Below, one piece after another: positions 44,567 to 54,148 of a DNA stretch of 64,000 nucleotides (position 1 is its first letter; each line of letters starts with the position of its first letter). The DNA comes from Rhodocyclaceae bacterium (GTDB lineage Bacteria; Pseudomonadota; Gammaproteobacteria; Burkholderiales; Rhodocyclaceae), in the NCBI GenBank assembly GCA_006218025.1, contig VBWA01000007.1, positions 1-64,000 on the forward strand, read 5' to 3'. A program made the translations under genes and the position numbers. The notes beneath the pieces are model-generated. The model was given only the letters and a program-made list of their open reading frames with translations. It ran no database searches and was not told the DNA's origin.

Positions 44567-45456
44567 GTCGGAATTTCCTTGCTTGTGTTCGGAGTGACGA
44601 AGCGACCGACGATGGCCGGTCGCGCATCGTCATCCACGTGAAGTGCGAAGAGGTGTTCCGTCGGCCGCGGTTCGCTGCGCAGGCTCACCCTGGCGCCATA
44701 GAAGACCGGGCCCTTGATCCAGGTGTCGAGCTGCATCGGGGCATGGTGCGCCGCGCCGAGATGTCCGAGGCACTGGCCGATGGCCCGCTGCGGATGGGTG
44801 AAGGCACTCGCGTAGCCAAGGCGGCGCGCGTACCAGTTGCTCATGTGCAGGGGATTGATGTCGCCGGAGAGGCGGCCGAAACGCCAGCGGCCGTGCGCCG
44901 GCATGTGCCACTCGGTCGCGGTCGTCCCGGCCACACCCGGGCTGGCGCTGGACTCGGCTTGCGCGACACCCGCAGTACCGTAGCGTCCGCGCGCGTAGAA
45001 GGTATTCACGGCTTCCCACACGATGCGGCCGCCGGCCTTCGCCGCGACCTGCAGGTCCATCTCGACGCCCTTTTCGAGCACGCGCCGCGCGCCCGTGCGC
45101 ACCGTGAAATCCAGCACCGCATCCGGCGCGACCGGTTCGTGCTGCACCAGTCGATTGCGCACCTGCAGCACTTTCCAGATCGGCAGCGGAAAGGCCGGAT
45201 GGCTGAGTACCGCCATCAGCATGGGGAAGCTTGCGGTGTGGGGATACAGGATCGACAGAGACTCACCCGTCGGCATGCCGGACAGGTCGAGGAACTCGGC
45301 GAGATCCCGCGGCGAAGTTCGATGGCCGGACCACAGCGCCTCGATATCGGGCAGTTGTCCGTCGTCGGCAAAGCCGCGCGACGGGCGCCAGACATTCGCC
45401 ATGAAGCCCATGGCGGATGGCTTGGCACGATACTCGAGCCGGACCGGCGTGCGCAT
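44563..45456 (-). CDS. MaoC-like dehydratase family protein
   Basis: Protein of 297 residues with two hotdog-type halves. The second carries RFGRLSGDINPLHMSNWYAR and the AFTHPQRAIGQCLGHL segment of MaoC-type (R)-hydratases, with the Asp/His dyad visible as DINPLH. It most likely acts on enoyl-CoA or an acyl thioester. It lies between thiolase (11-nt gap) and FadJ (4-nt overlap). The ATG at 45456 is used because upstream sequence loses the family pattern. Confidence 0.83.
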   Translation of the reverse strand: MRTPVRLEYRAKPSAMGFMANVWRPSRGFADDGQLPDIEALWSGHRTSPRDLAEFLDLSGMPTGESLSILYPHTASFPMLMAVLSHPAFPLPIWKVLQVRNRLVQHEPVAPDAVLDFTVRTGARRVLEKGVEMDLQVAAKAGGRIVWEAVNTFYARGRYGTAGVAQAESSASPGVAGTTATEWHMPAHGRWRFGRLSGDINPLHMSNWYARRLGYASAFTHPQRAIGQCLGHLGAAHHAPMQLDTWIKGPVFYGARVSLRSEPRPTEHLFALHVDDDARPAIVGRFVTPNTSKEIPT

Positions 45457-45467
45457 CGTGACCCTTG

Positions 45468-46757
45468 CTAAACCGTTTCGACCAGCACCGCACCGCCCTG
45501 CCCGCCACCGATGCAGATGGTGGCGATGCCGCGCTGCTTCTTCTCCCGGCGCAAGACATGCAGCAGATGCAGCACGATGCGCGCCCCCGAGGCGCCGACC
45601 GGATGGCCGAGCGCAATCGCGCCGCCGTCGACATTCAGCTTCGTGGTATCGAGCACTCCGAACGCGCGATCCAGGCCGAGCTCTTCGCGGCAATAGGCGT
45701 CGTCATTCCACGCCCGCAGGCAGCCCTGCACCTGCGCAGCGAAGGCTTCATTGATTTCCCATGCGTCGAGGTCGTTGAGGCCGAGGCCGTGACGCTGCAG
45801 GATAGGCGTCGCCGCGTGCACCGGGCCGAGGCCCATCTGCGCCGGGTCGAGTCCGGCCCACTGCGTATCGGTGATTTTGCCGATCGGCTGCAGCTGGTAT
45901 TTCCCGACCGCCTCGGCCGAGGCCAGCAGCAGCCAGGCCGCGCCGTCGGTGATCTGCGAGCTGTTGCCCGGCGTGATCTTGCCGTAGCTGCGATCGAAAA
46001 AGGGCTTCAGCCTGGCGAGGTTCTGCTCGCTCGAGTCGAGGCGCACGCCATCGTCCGCCGCATAGACCTTGCCGCATGTGTCGATCAGCGGCACGATTTC
46101 CTCGAAGCGGCCGGCCGCCTGCGCCGCCGCCACGCGTCGGTGGCTCTCGACCGAGAAGGCATCCATCTCATGGCGCGAAATGCCGAACTTCCAGGCCAGG
46201 TTTTCGGCGGTCTGGCCCATCATCAGGTTGACCACCGGGTCGGTGAGGCCCTTGACGATGCCGATCACGGGCGTCAACAGCATGCCCAGGCGCAGTTTGG
46301 CGAACAGGCCGATCCGCGCGCCGAGCGTGCGCGCCTGCGCCATGCGCGAGAACCACAGCACCATCCTGTCCGAGTAAAGCAAGTGAGTGCGCGACAGCGC
46401 ATCGACGCCGCCGGCCATCACCAGTTGCGAACGTCCGTTCTGGATGTTGGCAATCGCCGAATCGATCGCCTGCATGCCGGATGCACAATTGCGCATCACG
46501 GTCCAGCCCGGCACCTTGTTGCCGCAGCCGAGGCGCAGCGCGATCACGCGGCCGATGTTCACTTCATCGACGCTCGGGGCGGCACAGCCGACGATTACTT
46601 CGTCGAGTTGTTCGGGGGCAAACGGCTGGCGCGCGAGCAGGGCGCGGCCGGAAATGGTGGCGAGGTCGGACGCCGAGAACGGGCCCGGCACATTGCGCGA
46701 CTTGAGGAAGGGCGTGCGTGCGCCATCGACGATATAAACGGGGGCGAAGGCGGCCAT
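45468..46757 (-). CDS. acetyl-CoA acetyltransferase (thiolase, FadI-like)
   Basis: Thiolase of 429 residues. The nucleophilic Cys is in TVMRNCASGMQAIDSA; C-terminal motifs are WEINEAFAAQV, GHPVGASGARIV and ICIGGGQGGAVLVE. The start at 46757 lies 2 nt after the FadE stop. It provides the thiolytic step for the FadE-FadI-MaoC-FadJ operon. Confidence 0.94.
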   Translation of the reverse strand: MAAFAPVYIVDGARTPFLKSRNVPGPFSASDLATISGRALLARQPFAPEQLDEVIVGCAAPSVDEVNIGRVIALRLGCGNKVPGWTVMRNCASGMQAIDSAIANIQNGRSQLVMAGGVDALSRTHLLYSDRMVLWFSRMAQARTLGARIGLFAKLRLGMLLTPVIGIVKGLTDPVVNLMMGQTAENLAWKFGISRHEMDAFSVESHRRVAAAQAAGRFEEIVPLIDTCGKVYAADDGVRLDSSEQNLARLKPFFDRSYGKITPGNSSQITDGAAWLLLASAEAVGKYQLQPIGKITDTQWAGLDPAQMGLGPVHAATPILQRHGLGLNDLDAWEINEAFAAQVQGCLRAWNDDAYCREELGLDRAFGVLDTTKLNVDGGAIALGHPVGASGARIVLHLLHVLRREKKQRGIATICIGGGQGGAVLVETV

Positions 46758-46759
46758 GG

Positions 46760-49099
46760 CTATGCGGCCCGGCGCAAAGCTTGCGGCTCGCCGACTGCCT
46801 CGACGGCAAAGTCCTGCGGAAAATCGTCGACCGCGATCGCCTTGTCGCGCAGCAGGACACGGCGCTGCAGCAGCGCGTGCTCGTCGGCCGTGATGATGCC
46901 CGCCTCGCATGCGTGGGCAGCCATCATCGCCGTGTCGCCAGCGCCGACTCTTCCTTCCTTCTGCGCGGCGCGAATGCGGGCCTCGATCGGTTCGGCGGCC
47001 ACGGTCGCCTCCAGCGCCAGCTCGACCACGCCGACGGCATCATGTTCATCCCGCGGCACATACATGCCGGCGGTGAGCCGATCGCGGGTGGCCGAAGGCT
47101 CGATCAGAAGGCGTGCCACCTCGTGGCCGAGGCTATCCGTCGGCATCGCATGGGGACGGCCGAGCGGGAAGATCTTCCAGCTCAGCACCGCGGCGATGAA
47201 GCGGTTCGGGAAGTTCGCGATCACGCCGTCGAAGGCGTTCTGCATCCTGAACAGGGCGTCCTGCATGGCCCAGTGCATCAGCGGGGCATCGTCAGCCTGA
47301 CGGCCCTCGTCCTCATAGCGCTTCAGCGTTGCGGAACACAGGTACAGCAGCGAGAGGACGTCGCCCAGCCGCGCCGATATTTTTTCCTTGCGCTTGAGGT
47401 CGCCGCCCATGACCAGCATCGACACGTCGGCGAGGACTGCGAAGGCCGCCGAAAAGCGCGTCAGCTGCCGGTAGTAGCGCCGGGTTTCGGGCGCCACGCC
47501 GGCCGGCACCGAACCGAAGCGCGAACCGGTGAGGCCCATGGTCCAGGCGCGGAAGCCGCGGCTCCAGACGAACCATGCATGGCTGAACAGGGCCCGGTCG
47601 AAATCGCGCAGGCCCTTTGCGGCATCGGGCTCCCGCGCGGCCTCCATTTCCTTCAATACATAGGGATGGCAGCGGATCGCACCCTGGCCGAAAATGATCA
47701 GGCTGCGGGTCAGGATGTTGGCGCCTTCGACGGTGATCGCGACGGGGATCTGCTGGTAGGCGCGGCCCATGAAATTGTTGGGGCCGAGGCAGATGCCCTT
47801 GCCGCCGAGGATGTCCATCGCGTCATTGACCACCTGGCGCGCGCGCTCGGTGACGTGGTACTTGACGATGGCCGAAGCCACCGAGGGCTTTTCGCCGAGG
47901 TCGATCGCGCCGGCGGTCAGGGTGCGCGCCGCATCCATCATGTAGGCGTTGCCGCCCATGCGCGCCAGCGGCTCCTCGATGCCCTCGAACTTGCCGATCG
48001 CCGTCCGGAACTGGCTGCGCACGCGGGCGTAGGCGCCGGTGGCGCGCACCGCGAGCTTGGCCATGCCGGTGTTCGACGACGGCAGCGAGATCGAACGGCC
48101 CGCCGCGAGGCATTCCATGAGCATGCGCCAGCCCTGCCCGGCCATCGCCGGTCCGCCGATGATCCAGTCGAGCGGCATGAACACGTCCTTGCCCGAGTTC
48201 GGACCGTTCTGGAACACGGCATTCAGCGGAAAATGGCGGCGGCCGATATTGACGCCGGGGTGACCGGTCGGCACGAGTGCGCAGGTGATGCCCAGATCCG
48301 CATCATTGCCGAGAAGATGTTCGGGGTCGTGCAGACGGAAAGCCAGGCCGAGAATGGTGCAGATCGGGCCCAGCGTGATGTAGCGCTTGTCCCAGCTCAC
48401 GCGCATGCCGATGACTTCCTTGCCCTGCCACATGCCGCGGCAGACGATGCCGGTGTCGGGAATCGACGCAGCGTCGGAACCGGCATTGGGATTGGTCAGG
48501 GCGAAGGCGGGAATCTCCAGCCCCCTCGCCAGACGCGGCAGGTAGTGGTTCTTCTGTTCCTCGGTACCGTAATGCAGCAGCAGTTCCGCCGGGCCCAGCG
48601 AGTTCGGCACCATGACCGAGACCGCCGCCGCCGAGCAGCGCGTGGACAGCTTCTGCACCACGGCCGAATGTGCGTAAGCCGAAAATTCGAGGCCGCCGTA
48701 GCGCTGCGGGATGATCATGCCGAGGAAGCCTTTTTCCTTGATCCAGGCCCAGGCCTCCGGCGCAAGATCCTGGTGGATCTGCGTGGTATCCCAGTCGCTG
48801 ACCATGGCGCAGAACGCTTCGCACTCTTTGTCGAGGAAGGATTGCTCCGCAGCCGACAGCTTCGGTTGCGGATAGGCGAGCAGCTTCTGCCAGTCCGGCC
48901 GGCCGGAAAACAGCTCGCCCTCCCACCAGACGGTGCCGGCTTCCAGCGCTTCCCTCTCGGTCTGCGACATGGCGGGCAGCAGCTTCTTGTAGGCAGCGAA
49001 GATCGGCCCCGTCAGGATGGCGCGGCGCAAGGGCGACAACAGCAGCGCCGCGGCGAGTGCGGCAAATGCGGCGGCAATCAGAATCAGCAACCAGGTCAT
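46760..49099 (-). CDS. fadE: acyl-CoA dehydrogenase FadE-type
   Basis: Enzyme of 779 residues; the length is close to E. coli FadE. It begins with a membrane anchor (MTWLLILIAAAFAALAAALL) followed by the long FadE catalytic region (FALTNPNAGSDAASIPDTG, GGKGICLGPNNFMGRAYQQI) and a C-terminal domain specific to FadE. A GAGGAG site lies 5 nt before ATG 49099. A dispersed-repeat copy lies in a linker before the last 40 residues, reading Val-Gly-Ala-Gly-Asp-Thr-Ala. The operon runs from the TetR gene at 49808. Confidence 0.94.
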   Translation of the reverse strand: MTWLLILIAAAFAALAAALLLSPLRRAILTGPIFAAYKKLLPAMSQTEREALEAGTVWWEGELFSGRPDWQKLLAYPQPKLSAAEQSFLDKECEAFCAMVSDWDTTQIHQDLAPEAWAWIKEKGFLGMIIPQRYGGLEFSAYAHSAVVQKLSTRCSAAAVSVMVPNSLGPAELLLHYGTEEQKNHYLPRLARGLEIPAFALTNPNAGSDAASIPDTGIVCRGMWQGKEVIGMRVSWDKRYITLGPICTILGLAFRLHDPEHLLGNDADLGITCALVPTGHPGVNIGRRHFPLNAVFQNGPNSGKDVFMPLDWIIGGPAMAGQGWRMLMECLAAGRSISLPSSNTGMAKLAVRATGAYARVRSQFRTAIGKFEGIEEPLARMGGNAYMMDAARTLTAGAIDLGEKPSVASAIVKYHVTERARQVVNDAMDILGGKGICLGPNNFMGRAYQQIPVAITVEGANILTRSLIIFGQGAIRCHPYVLKEMEAAREPDAAKGLRDFDRALFSHAWFVWSRGFRAWTMGLTGSRFGSVPAGVAPETRRYYRQLTRFSAAFAVLADVSMLVMGGDLKRKEKISARLGDVLSLLYLCSATLKRYEDEGRQADDAPLMHWAMQDALFRMQNAFDGVIANFPNRFIAAVLSWKIFPLGRPHAMPTDSLGHEVARLLIEPSATRDRLTAGMYVPRDEHDAVGVVELALEATVAAEPIEARIRAAQKEGRVGAGDTAMMAAHACEAGIITADEHALLQRRVLLRDKAIAVDDFPQDFAVEAVGEPQALRRAA
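46927..46949 (+). repeat. dispersed 23-nt repeat in fadE
   Basis: 21 of 23 positions match. The coding strand reads Val-Gly-Ala-Gly-Asp-Thr-Ala near the C-terminus. Confidence 0.75.
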
Positions 49100-49124
49100 G
49101 GCTTCTCCTCGTGTTTGCCGGCGC

Positions 49125-49808
49125 TCAGGCCGCGCGCCTGGCGCGCGGTTTCCTGGCGGGCTTGGAATGGATTGTTGGCAAAAGCGCAGGCAGCGGTGCG
49201 CGCAGGCCACCGATGAGGAAGCTCATCAGGCGGGCATAGAGCGCCTCGGGATCGCTGTCGTCGACCGGACCGAGAATGCGCAGCGCGTCGGCGCCGGAAA
49301 TGGCGTAGGACAGGGCTCCCATCATGAAATGGAAACGCCAGAGGAATTCCTCTTGTGGCACATCCGGCAGCGCCTTGAAGAAGGCCGCCTTGAAGCGGGC
49401 AATAACTTCGGCGTATTCCTCGGCGAGAAAGCTGCGGATGAAATCCGTCGGTTCGGTGTAGGTGCGGCCCAGCAGGCGCATGAAGGTCTGGCCGCCGCTC
49501 TTGTCCGCAGCCATGCGGATCGCCACGCCGAAAAATGCCTCGACGATCTGCCTCGGCTTGAGCGGCGCGCCTTTGGCTTCCGCCTCGAAGGCGTCCAGCG
49601 CGGCGATGCGCTGTTCGTTGAGCCAAGTCAGCCGGCGCCGGAACACCTCTTCGATCAGCGCCTCCTTGGTGCCGAAGTGATAATTCACGGCGGCGAGATT
49701 GGCATGCGCCGCGGCGGTAATCATGCGCAGCGTGGTCGCTTCGAAACCGTGTTCCATGAACAGGTTTTCGGCGGAGTTGAGAATACGGGAGCGGGTATCG
49801 GGTTCCAT
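49125..49808 (-). CDS. TetR family regulator of the FadE operon
   Basis: Regulator of 227 residues, with a TetR HTH (ILNSAENLFMEHGFEATTLR and NLAAVNYHFGTKEALIEEVF) and a CerR-like C-terminal domain. The basic tail KPARKPRARRAA may aid DNA binding. It is 25 nt before fadE on the same strand, so it is likely co-transcribed with it and autoregulated through the inverted repeat 24-43 nt upstream. Acyl-CoA is the expected effector by analogy with fatty-acid regulators. Confidence 0.9.
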   Translation of the reverse strand: MEPDTRSRILNSAENLFMEHGFEATTLRMITAAAHANLAAVNYHFGTKEALIEEVFRRRLTWLNEQRIAALDAFEAEAKGAPLKPRQIVEAFFGVAIRMAADKSGGQTFMRLLGRTYTEPTDFIRSFLAEEYAEVIARFKAAFFKALPDVPQEEFLWRFHFMMGALSYAISGADALRILGPVDDSDPEALYARLMSFLIGGLRAPLPALLPTIHSKPARKPRARRAA

Positions 49809-49831
49809 GGGCAGGCAGGCCTTTGCAAAAC

Positions 49832-49851
49832 AACAGTTTCAAACAACTGTT
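49832..49851 (-). promoter_or_regulatory. inverted repeat operator before TetR-fadE
   Basis: AACAGTT-N6-AACTGTT is a 20-nt inverted repeat, flanked by further AAAC/GTTT ends, 24-43 nt upstream of the TetR start codon. It is a good candidate for TetR binding and autoregulation. Confidence 0.55.
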
Positions 49852-49978
49852 TTAATCATGACATTTGCCGTCCAAGCCTGTCAAGCGCCGTCGCAATCCT
49901 GATGTGGCCCTGACCGCATGAAGCCGACCCCCGATGGTCAGTTTGCAGGATTGCCTTGCGGCACCGGTCAGTGCTTCA

Positions 49979-51379
49979 CTAGAGCAAGCGCGCCCATATG
50001 CGCGCCAGCAGTTCCTTGACCCGCAACAGAAAAGACCGGCGCTGCCAACTCTCCCGGTCGATGGCTTGCGAAGCTTCGAGGTCCTTGGTGAACATGGCCT
50101 GCATCTGCTGGGCGAAATCGCGCCCGAGGACCACCGCATTGATCTCGTCGTTGTTGAGAGCGCTGCGCCAATCCAGATTGCTGGAGCCGACGCACGACCA
50201 GACCCCGTCGATCAGCGCCGTTTTCGAATGCAACAGCGCTCCCTGCCGCTCGTAGATCTTTACGCCCGCGTCGAGCAGTCCGGAATAGTGCGAGCGCCCC
50301 GCGTGAAATACCATTCCGGAGTCGGAATGGCTCGGCAGGATCAGCTTCACATCGACACCCCGGGCGACCGCGTCCATCAGTGACTTCAGCAGCTGGGGGT
50401 CGGGAACGAAGTAGGCGTTGGTCAGATGCACCTGTCTTTCGGCGTTGCCGATCGCGGAGATCAGGGTCAGGTAGATCAGGCTGTAGGGATCGTCGGGCGT
50501 GCTGCCGATGGCGCGCACGATTTCATTTCCCTCGGCTTTCAACGCAGGAAAATATTCCTTGGCTGCTAGCGGCGGCCCGTGCTGCTTTTCCCATGTCTGG
50601 ATGAACAGCTTCTGCAATTCGGCGACCACGGGACCCTCCAGCTGGAGGTCCGTATCGCGCCATGCAACATAGGCGACGCCCGCTTTCCCAGCCATAACAC
50701 GGGCCGACCCGGCCGAATTGACGCTGCTGATATTGATTCCGCCAATGAATGCGATCTTCCCATCCACGACCAGCAATTTCCGGTGATCGCGGTTATTTAT
50801 CAGCCATGGCCCTTTGGCCGCGAGCGGATTGATCGGATTGAATTCAACCACCGCGATCCCGGCCTGGGTGAGTCGGTCGAAGAAAGCCTTCGGCGTATTC
50901 AGCCCGCCGACACTGTCGTAGATGACGTTGACCTGGACTCCCCGACTCTGCTGTTCCAGCAGCAAGCTCGCGAACTCCTGTCCGACTTCATCGTCTTCGA
51001 TGATGTAGGACTCGAGATTGATATGGTCCTTCGCCTGGCGGATTGCGGCAAACATGGCGGCGTAGGTGGCCTTTCCGTCCTGCAGCAGGGTGAGTTTGTT
51101 TCCGAGGACAAGCGGACTGTCCATGATTGCCTGTTCCAGCGCGATCTGCCGATCCAGAATGTCGATGTCGCCCGATTTGCGCTTGAGCTCCGCAATGATG
51201 GCCGCGCTTTTCTTTGCCGAAAGCTGCCCCCGCGCATTTTCGAATCTGGCCGCCTGTGCAGTTTGCCGCTCCAGCAGGACGGCATCGGTGTCAGGCAATG
51301 TCGCGCAGCCTGCCGTGACAAACAGGCTCAAGGCCGTCATCGCGATCAGTCCTGCAGAAGGCAATATCGAATACTTCAT
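49979..51379 (-). CDS. phospholipase D-like lipoprotein (cardiolipin synthase-like)
   Basis: Protein of 466 residues with two HKD motifs: RDHRKLLVVDGKIAFIGGIN and LLHSKTALIDGVWSCVGSSN. It probably transfers phosphatidyl groups, as cardiolipin synthases do. A lipoprotein-type signal (ALSLFVTAGCATL) replaces the usual N-terminal membrane helices, implying an envelope location on the periplasmic side. The start ATG at 51379 is chosen for this signal. A related gene occupies the right end of the window. Confidence 0.87.
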   Translation of the reverse strand: MKYSILPSAGLIAMTALSLFVTAGCATLPDTDAVLLERQTAQAARFENARGQLSAKKSAAIIAELKRKSGDIDILDRQIALEQAIMDSPLVLGNKLTLLQDGKATYAAMFAAIRQAKDHINLESYIIEDDEVGQEFASLLLEQQSRGVQVNVIYDSVGGLNTPKAFFDRLTQAGIAVVEFNPINPLAAKGPWLINNRDHRKLLVVDGKIAFIGGINISSVNSAGSARVMAGKAGVAYVAWRDTDLQLEGPVVAELQKLFIQTWEKQHGPPLAAKEYFPALKAEGNEIVRAIGSTPDDPYSLIYLTLISAIGNAERQVHLTNAYFVPDPQLLKSLMDAVARGVDVKLILPSHSDSGMVFHAGRSHYSGLLDAGVKIYERQGALLHSKTALIDGVWSCVGSSNLDWRSALNNDEINAVVLGRDFAQQMQAMFTKDLEASQAIDRESWQRRSFLLRVKELLARIWARLL

Positions 51380-51672
51380 GCGAATTCCTTTTGGCGGGTC
51401 GAGCAGAACCGCTTCAATGGACAAATTTGCGGCCGCAGGGAGGGAGCAAGCATTCGAACTTACCTCATGCCAATGCGCGATTCCGTACGCTGGCGCACAT
51501 AGCGCGGCATTTGCCTCGCCCGAGGGCCCATGCACGGCCACAAAACACCAAGACCTGCTTGCGTACGACAGCGCACAGAGCACGGCACGTCAAAACCATA
51601 GGATTCCGAACAAGATGTGGGCTTTACCAGCATTCCGGTGCCGCCAAACCGTGCTGCCGACGCCGACCCGGT
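51380..51672. other. intergenic region, nothing recognised
   Basis: About 293 nt between the phospholipase-D lipoprotein gene and the next minus-strand gene. No credible coding frame, hairpin or known site was seen; it probably carries the promoter of the lipoprotein gene. Confidence 0.4.
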
Positions 51673-52167
51673 TCAGGCCTTGGAGCGGCGCCCGGCGTCG
51701 GGTTTGCGCCATGGTCCGGGGCGCTTCTTCTTGTCCAGCGCAGGCTTGGGTTTGGGCACCAGCATGTTTCTGCCCGGCCCCTTCAGGAAAACCCGGTGCG
51801 CCAGAATCGCGGCGCTGATCTGTTCCGTCGCGAGCCGGATGGCCGCGCCCTCACCCTTGGGCGTATAGCCGGCGAGTTCCTGCTTGATGGCGAGCAGGCG
51901 TTCTTCCGGCTCGGCCTTTCTCTTGTGGCGCACACCGGACATGAACTCCAGCGCGGCCGGCGTCAGCGTGAAGCCGCCGGCCTGCTCGCCGATCAAGCCG
52001 TGCGTGGAAAGCCGCAGAAAGGCCGCAGCCAGGTCCACATCGAGGGGAATCGAGCCGTGAAACAGATCCATCGCGGCCATGATTTCGGTGAGTTCGGCCG
52101 GCCGCCTTTTCGACGAAAGCGCCGTGGCCATCAGAAGGAGTACATCCACATCGTGGATCGGGTGCAT
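51673..52167 (-). CDS. hypothetical protein with basic tail
   Basis: I do not recognise this 164-residue protein. The first 80 residues have the look of a winged-helix domain (DVLLLMATALSSKRRPAELTEIM then AAAFLRLSTHGLIGEQAGGF). The last 40 are Lys/Pro-rich (PKPKPALDKKKRPGPWRK). DNA binding is possible. The ATG at 52167 is in a context with AAGG upstream. No partner is evident. Confidence 0.55.
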   Translation of the reverse strand: MHPIHDVDVLLLMATALSSKRRPAELTEIMAAMDLFHGSIPLDVDLAAAFLRLSTHGLIGEQAGGFTLTPAALEFMSGVRHKRKAEPEERLLAIKQELAGYTPKGEGAAIRLATEQISAAILAHRVFLKGPGRNMLVPKPKPALDKKKRPGPWRKPDAGRRSKA

Positions 52168-52232
52168 GACATGACCTTTGAATGAAGCGAAACATGAGCC
52201 AACAGACAACCGCCGGCAGGAACGCGGCCTAT

Positions 52233-52919
52233 CTATGCCGACATGACTACCGGGCCGCCCCTGGCGATGGCGCGCTGATAGGCGGGCCGGGCTTCCATCC
52301 TGGCCTTGTACGCCTGCAGGTTCGGAAAACGGCCGTTGCCGGCGCGGGACAGCGCGGCCTCGACGGCAAAGCTCATCTGGAAATCCGCGACCGTAATCTG
52401 CTCGCCGGCAAACCACCGGTGCGTCGCCAGATGCTCTTCCATGAATTTCATCGCCGTGGATACGTTCGGATCGACCAGCTTCGCCAGAACCTGGGCGCTG
52501 AGCTTGCGCGCGATCGGCCGCACAAAAAACGGCATGGGCTGCCTGGGGATGGTGACGAACACGAGCTTCATCACCAGCCAGTTCATCAGGGAGCCTTCAG
52601 CGTAATGCATCCAGAAGCGGCACTGCCGGTACTCCGGCGTGCCAGGGGCGGGCTGCAGCTGCGCCACATCCCCCTTGCCCTGGTCGCCATAGCGCTCGAC
52701 CAGGCATTCGAGGATCGCGCCCGACTCGGCGATGGTGAGATCGCCGTCGGTAATCACCGGCGACTTGCCCAGCGGATGCACCGCGCGCAGTTCCGGCGGC
52801 GCCAGCCGCGTTACCGGATGGCGCTGGTAGCGCTTGATTTCGTAAGGCACCCCGAGCTCTTCGAGCAGCCAGAGTACACGCTGCGAACGCGAGGTTTCGA
52901 GATGGTGAACGGTGATCAT
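52233..52919 (-). CDS. glutathione S-transferase
   Basis: Protein of 228 residues. The N-terminal thioredoxin fold reads VHHLETSRSQRVLWLLEELG with a GSH-binding block PLGKSPVITDGDLTIAESGAI. The C-terminal helical domain carries a typical N-capping and hydrophobic-staple region (GEQITVADFQMSFAVEA). It conjugates or reduces with glutathione in the cytoplasm; substrate unknown. Confidence 0.92.
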   Translation of the reverse strand: MITVHHLETSRSQRVLWLLEELGVPYEIKRYQRHPVTRLAPPELRAVHPLGKSPVITDGDLTIAESGAILECLVERYGDQGKGDVAQLQPAPGTPEYRQCRFWMHYAEGSLMNWLVMKLVFVTIPRQPMPFFVRPIARKLSAQVLAKLVDPNVSTAMKFMEEHLATHRWFAGEQITVADFQMSFAVEAALSRAGNGRFPNLQAYKARMEARPAYQRAIARGGPVVMSA

Positions 52920-53065
52920 GGTGCGGAGTATAGACAGTGCAGGATGCGCGCGTGCCAGATCTTGGTGAATCTGCGTGGTGTCCCAATACCGCGCGTGAAA
53001 ACCGCATAATGAGCTGCTTCACGATATCGACGTAAGGTCTGTCCCCCACCTATCCCGTGCCGACC

Positions 53066-54148
53066 ATGCCAAATCCCGGTTCCGACCGCTTCCTCGCGAT
53101 TCTTGCCCTGACGCTTCTGGGTGCGGGTTGCGTACTGGTGCTGTGGCCCTTTCTTACCGCCCTGGTCTGGGCGGCGATTCTTGCCTCCACCAGTTGGCCG
53201 GCCTTTCTTTGGCTCGACCGGAGCGTGGGAGAGCGTCGTGCCGTGGCCGCAAGCCTGATGACTTTGCTCGTCACCGTGGTGCTGTTGGGACCGATATTGG
53301 CGGTGGCCCTGGCCATGGCGGATAACGTGGCTGAGCTGGGCCGCGCCGCGTCGGCGCTGGTCAAGAACGGTTTGCCCGACGCCCCTGCCTGGCTGGCTGG
53401 CCTGCCTTTGGTCGGTCAGACCATCCACGACTACTGGCAGCAGTTCGCGCACAACGGCCACAAACTCATGGCGGAACTGGAAAAACTCGCCAAACCGGCC
53501 CAGGCCGCGGCCCTGGCCGGCGGCCGCGTGGTCGGCAAGGGCGCGCTGGACATGACCATTTCCGTGTTCATCGCGTTCTTCTTTTTCCTCCACGGCGAAG
53601 CCCTGGCCAGACGCCTGCGCATCGTTCTGGAACGAGTGGCCGGGCAGCGGGCTGCTTACCTGCTGGGTATCGCACGGGGCACTGTGACCGGAGTGATTTA
53701 CGGCATCCTCGGCACAGGGCTTGCCCAGGGAGTGCTGGCCACCATCGGCTTTGCCATCGCCGGCGTACCCGGCGCCGTATTGCTGGGTGTCGCCACCTTC
53801 TTTCTCTCCGTGGTGCCGGTGGGGCCGCCCCTGGTCTGGATCGGCGCGGCGATCTGGTTGTTCCAGCAGGGTGAGCCGGGCTGGGCGATATTCGTTGCCG
53901 CCTGGGGCTTCTTCCTGGTCAGCACCGTTGACAATGTCATCAAGCCCTTCATCATCAGTCGCGGTGCCAACCTGCCGTTCGCCATCGTCTTCCTCGGCGT
54001 GCTGGGTGGCCTTCTGGCCTTCGGCGTCATCGGCGTCTTCCTTGGGCCCACCTTGCTGGCGGTGGGCTACCGCCTGGCGACGGAGTGGACGGCAGCAGAG
54101 TCGGCGCCGTCGGTAGCGGCCGAAAGCAAAGCGGAAAAGTCGAACTAA
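53066..54148 (+). CDS. AI-2E family permease (PerM-like)
   Basis: Polytopic protein of about 360 residues with roughly eight hydrophobic segments and the conserved VVPVGPPLVWIGAA and DNVIKPFIISRGANLPF blocks of the AI-2E/PerM family. Members export small molecules or ions; the substrate is not predictable. ATG 53066 is used; a GTG nine bases upstream is an alternative. A decayed copy of the dispersed repeat lies in the short hydrophilic tail (Glu-Ser-Ala-Pro-Ser-Val). Confidence 0.9.
   Translation: MPNPGSDRFLAILALTLLGAGCVLVLWPFLTALVWAAILASTSWPAFLWLDRSVGERRAVAASLMTLLVTVVLLGPILAVALAMADNVAELGRAASALVKNGLPDAPAWLAGLPLVGQTIHDYWQQFAHNGHKLMAELEKLAKPAQAAALAGGRVVGKGALDMTISVFIAFFFFLHGEALARRLRIVLERVAGQRAAYLLGIARGTVTGVIYGILGTGLAQGVLATIGFAIAGVPGAVLLGVATFFLSVVPVGPPLVWIGAAIWLFQQGEPGWAIFVAAWGFFLVSTVDNVIKPFIISRGANLPFAIVFLGVLGGLLAFGVIGVFLGPTLLAVGYRLATEWTAAESAPSVAAESKAEKSN
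54099..54121 (-). repeat. decayed copy of the dispersed 23-nt repeat
   Basis: The first 17 bases match apart from two, and the end diverges. It lies in the C-terminal tail of the AI-2E-family gene in a third reading frame. Considered tentative. Confidence 0.3.
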
